Assembly (NCBI GenBank): GCA_009773515.1 | Contig: WSXX01000003.1 | Coordinates: forward strand, 1 to 64,000 | DNA: 64,000 nucleotides | DNA from: Bacteroidota bacterium | Lineage (GTDB): Bacteria; Bacteroidota; Bacteroidia; Bacteroidales; Lentimicrobiaceae | Reading direction: 5' to 3' | Shown: positions 61,709 through 64,000 of the stretch, in pieces | Position numbering within the stretch: position 1 is the stretch's first letter | Layout of the letters: each line of letters begins with the position of its first letter | The notes under the pieces: model-generated | What the model was told of the DNA's origin: nothing | The model's input: the letters and a program-made list of their open reading frames with translations, nothing else | The model's database searches: none | Position numbers and translations under genes: made by a program

Positions 61709-63999
61709 GATTTCAGTGAATTATCGTAAATCAATGGCAGCGATATACTGTACAGATCTGTGGTCTGCACTATCACAATTTCCTTTCCGGAAAGGGCTTG
61801 ATATCGGCTTCTGATATTCTGAAGCCCCATTCCGGTGGAAGGTTCTGAAGTTTTCCGGATCTGCAGGGTATTTTCCACAATCAACCGGTCAGCTTCATTG
61901 CGAATGGTAATGTTTAGCGGTTTCGCCTGTGAAACTATGTTGTGCTTCACGGCATTTTCAAGAATTAACTGAAGTGTGAGCGGAGGAATCAAACTTGACA
62001 ATGAATCTGCATCCACATTTTTTTCAACCCTGAGGTTGTCGCCATAGCGTTTTCGCTGAAGGAACATATAATTGTCAACGATTTCAAGCTCTTCGGCCAG
62101 CGGAATAAGGTCTTTGTCGCGATACTCAAGAATGTTCCTGAAAAAGGTTGAAAGCTTGCCTACATACTCAATGGCGGTCTCAGTATCTTCCTCAATGATT
62201 GCCATCAAAGTACTGAAGTTATTAAACAGAAAGTGCGGATTTACCTGACTTTTAAGCAACTGAAACTGCGACTCTGCTTTTTCGCTCAGCAGCTGCTGTT
62301 CGCGCCTGATGCGGTTTAAACGTGTTTTAAACAGAAAGTAAATGATTGCCGATAATACTATCAATGCGAACATAATAAACCACCACTGCGTGTAAAACGG
62401 TGCCTTTATCACAAAACTGAAAGCTGCTTCATTGGCATAGGTGAAGTCATTGTTAACAGCAGATTGCACCCTGAAGGTATATTTTCCGGGTCTCAGGCTG
62501 GAATAGGTGTAAATTCGGTCTCCGGTATAAATCCATTCGGGATCGTTGCCATCCAATTTTATCCTGAAACTCACCTTTTCAGGATTGTTGAACCAGATTC
62601 CTGCGTATTCGAAGGATATGTTGTTCCGGTTGTGCGGAAAAACTTCGCCGGGCACTGCTGGTTCATCCGAAAGATAAACCGAAACCTTCCGTACAGAAGT
62701 TAAAGGCATTGCCATAACATTCATATATTCTGGATTATACATGATGATTCCGTCCTGGGTGCCAATCCACACTGCGCCGTTTGCATCGGTCGCTACGGCA
62801 TTGAGATCGGGATTTAAATCGGTAATTCCCGCCCTGATTCCAGGGTAAGAAACCTGACCAGTGCGGGAATTTATTACATCAATACCCAGGTTATGAACAA
62901 CAACTACCTGATTTTGTCCTGCGCTGATCACTGAAGTTATGTTAAGGTTTCGAAGTCCGGAATTCAGATTAAAGCAAGTAAAATCTTTCCCATCAAAACG
63001 AAAAATCCCCTCATTTGCTGAGCCAAACCATAGATTCCCATCATGATCTTCAGCGACCGAATAAACTACCCTTGGTGTTTTTCCTTTTTCCGGGGCAAAT
63101 GTTGAAAACCTTCCTTTATTGTACATGGCGACTCCTTTGCCATCGGTGCCAAACCACATCCTGCCTTTACTATCGGCAAAAACCGAATAAATAAAATTGT
63201 TGCCTGGTCCATCGCCCGATGAAAAATGATCAAACGTAAAGCGATTGCTGTTATCCGGATTGTAATTGCATCTGGCAACGCCGCCTAGTGTGGCAAACCA
63301 GATTTCATTTCCGGCTGCTGAAATTCCAAGAATATTATCGTTTAACCGGCCTGATTCATCAACTACACGATCAAGGGCTTTGCTGCCATTTTCAAGACGA
63401 AACAGACCGTTACCAAAGGTTCCAACCCACATATTTCCTGCAGGATCGTGATGCAGGCTGGTAATTCCGGGGCCTCCCTTGCTTTGTGGCGGCAAAAACT
63501 GTTTTGGGTTGTTGTCGTTCCGGTTTCCGGAATGCAAAAACAGCCCGCGGTCGTTACCAACCCAAAAACTATTGTCATCTTCAACATGTAAGGCATGTAT
63601 GTTGCCAAAAACAAAATCACCCGATTGCCTCAAGAACTTTAATCCCGGCCCTGAGGACCAGACCAAAGAGCCGGAATTGACCATCCAAACATTTCCTTCC
63701 AAATCTCTCAACAGGCGGTTAATGCGATTACCTCCCGCATCCGCAAGGCTGAATACATCTGCTATCCGGTTTCCGGTAAGTGGAACTTCAACAATACCGC
63801 TGCCTTCGGTAGCAATCCAAAGCAGATCAGCAAATTCAACAATGTCGTTCACCGGGCCATACATCCAATCAATTGCCTTTTCAGGAATGTGAAATGATTT
63901 TTTTTGGGGATCGAAATAACAAATTCCGTCAGACTGCATTCCTACCCACATTCCGCCATCGCTTGCACGAACAATCTTCTGCACAATAACATCAGGCAA
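61705..63999 (-). CDS. Propeller-sensing LytS-type histidine kinase (5-prime end outside window)
   Basis: Only the last 764 residues are in the window; the N-terminus lies beyond the edge. Propeller blades of the two-component-regulator type recur (GNMWVGTFGNGLFRLENG, RMWFGTDGKGVAMYNKG, GNLWFGSANEGIFRFDG, AVWIGTQDGIIMYNPEYM). A Y_Y_Y beta domain follows (NISFEYAGIWFNNPEKVSF and YTFRVQSAVNNDFTY), then one membrane helix (WWFIMFALIVLSAIIYFLF). The His_kinase domain has SQVNPHFLFNNFSTLM with the phospho-His, and the ATPase domain has LILENAVKHNI and GMGLQNIRSRY. It should sense an extracytoplasmic signal and phosphorylate the LytTR regulator. Confidence 0.93.
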   Translation of the reverse strand: MPDVIVQKIVRASDGGMWVGMQSDGICYFDPQKKSFHIPEKAIDWMYGPVNDIVEFADLLWIATEGSGIVEVPLTGNRIADVFSLADAGGNRINRLLRDLEGNVWMVNSGSLVWSSGPGLKFLRQSGDFVFGNIHALHVEDDNSFWVGNDRGLFLHSGNRNDNNPKQFLPPQSKGGPGITSLHHDPAGNMWVGTFGNGLFRLENGSKALDRVVDESGRLNDNILGISAAGNEIWFATLGGVARCNYNPDNSNRFTFDHFSSGDGPGNNFIYSVFADSKGRMWFGTDGKGVAMYNKGRFSTFAPEKGKTPRVVYSVAEDHDGNLWFGSANEGIFRFDGKDFTCFNLNSGLRNLNITSVISAGQNQVVVVHNLGIDVINSRTGQVSYPGIRAGITDLNPDLNAVATDANGAVWIGTQDGIIMYNPEYMNVMAMPLTSVRKVSVYLSDEPAVPGEVFPHNRNNISFEYAGIWFNNPEKVSFRIKLDGNDPEWIYTGDRIYTYSSLRPGKYTFRVQSAVNNDFTYANEAAFSFVIKAPFYTQWWFIMFALIVLSAIIYFLFKTRLNRIRREQQLLSEKAESQFQLLKSQVNPHFLFNNFSTLMAIIEEDTETAIEYVGKLSTFFRNILEYRDKDLIPLAEELEIVDNYMFLQRKRYGDNLRVEKNVDADSLSSLIPPLTLQLILENAVKHNIVSQAKPLNITIRNEADRLIVENTLQIRKTSEPSTGMGLQNIRSRYQALSGKEIVIVQTTDLYSISLPLIYDNSLKS

Positions 64000-64000
64000 T

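Overview
The window looks like chromosome from a member of the Bacteroidota, probably an environmental Bacteroidales-type lineage. Several features point there. Many genes are preceded by the phylum's TAnnTTTG -7 promoter box, and Shine-Dalgarno sites are weak or absent. The order ftsX-DUF3098-uppP-truB and the group ileS-dksA-like-lspA are typical of the phylum, as are a long type-2 IleRS, LVIVD and PQQ propeller proteins, an alpha-2-macroglobulin-like giant protein, and sensor kinases with TPR or propeller input domains. Coding density is moderate. The gaps between genes are rich in palindromic and tandem repeats. I see no rRNA, tRNA, CRISPR array, insertion sequence or prophage.

Layout. 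1-1130 is a gene-free mosaic of repeats with nested inverted repeats. 1133-8817 holds an S4 RNA-binding protein, a C69 dipeptidase, a membrane coiled-coil protein, a NarL-type two-component pair on the minus strand, and a beta-helix lipoprotein. 9259-15908 is a TetR-TolC-MFP-RND efflux operon. 16069-18006 holds two membrane proteins. 18103-21165 (minus) is the ftsX-DUF3098-uppP-truB-small protein operon. 22321-33604 holds leuS, an OPT transporter, pepT, a radical SAM-DUF6873 fusion, two translationally coupled cyclophilins and pheS. 33622-34745 is a decayed area: a 70-bp tandem array followed by a pseudogene with three nonsense codons. 34844-40547 holds an acyltransferase and lspA, dksA-like and ileS. 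40874-44867 (minus) is an envelope-sensing cluster: ECF sigma factor, a protein joining an anti-sigma-like N-terminus to a beta-barrel, an LVIVD lipoprotein and an outer-membrane barrel protein. 45340-54948 holds a PQQ propeller protein, an orphan HipB-like regulator, a DUF3108 protein and a 2037-residue alpha-2-macroglobulin-like protein. 55145-63999 holds two secreted unknowns, aspS, a small membrane protein, creD and a LytTR two-component pair whose kinase runs off the window.

The most interesting locus is the ECF sigma cluster. Its anti-sigma-like protein appears to span both membranes, so it could carry information from the outer membrane straight to the sigma factor. Other points worth a second look are the radical SAM-DUF6873 fusion, the GIHH signature in IleRS, and several hairpin repeats whose stems keep pairing while their sequence changes.
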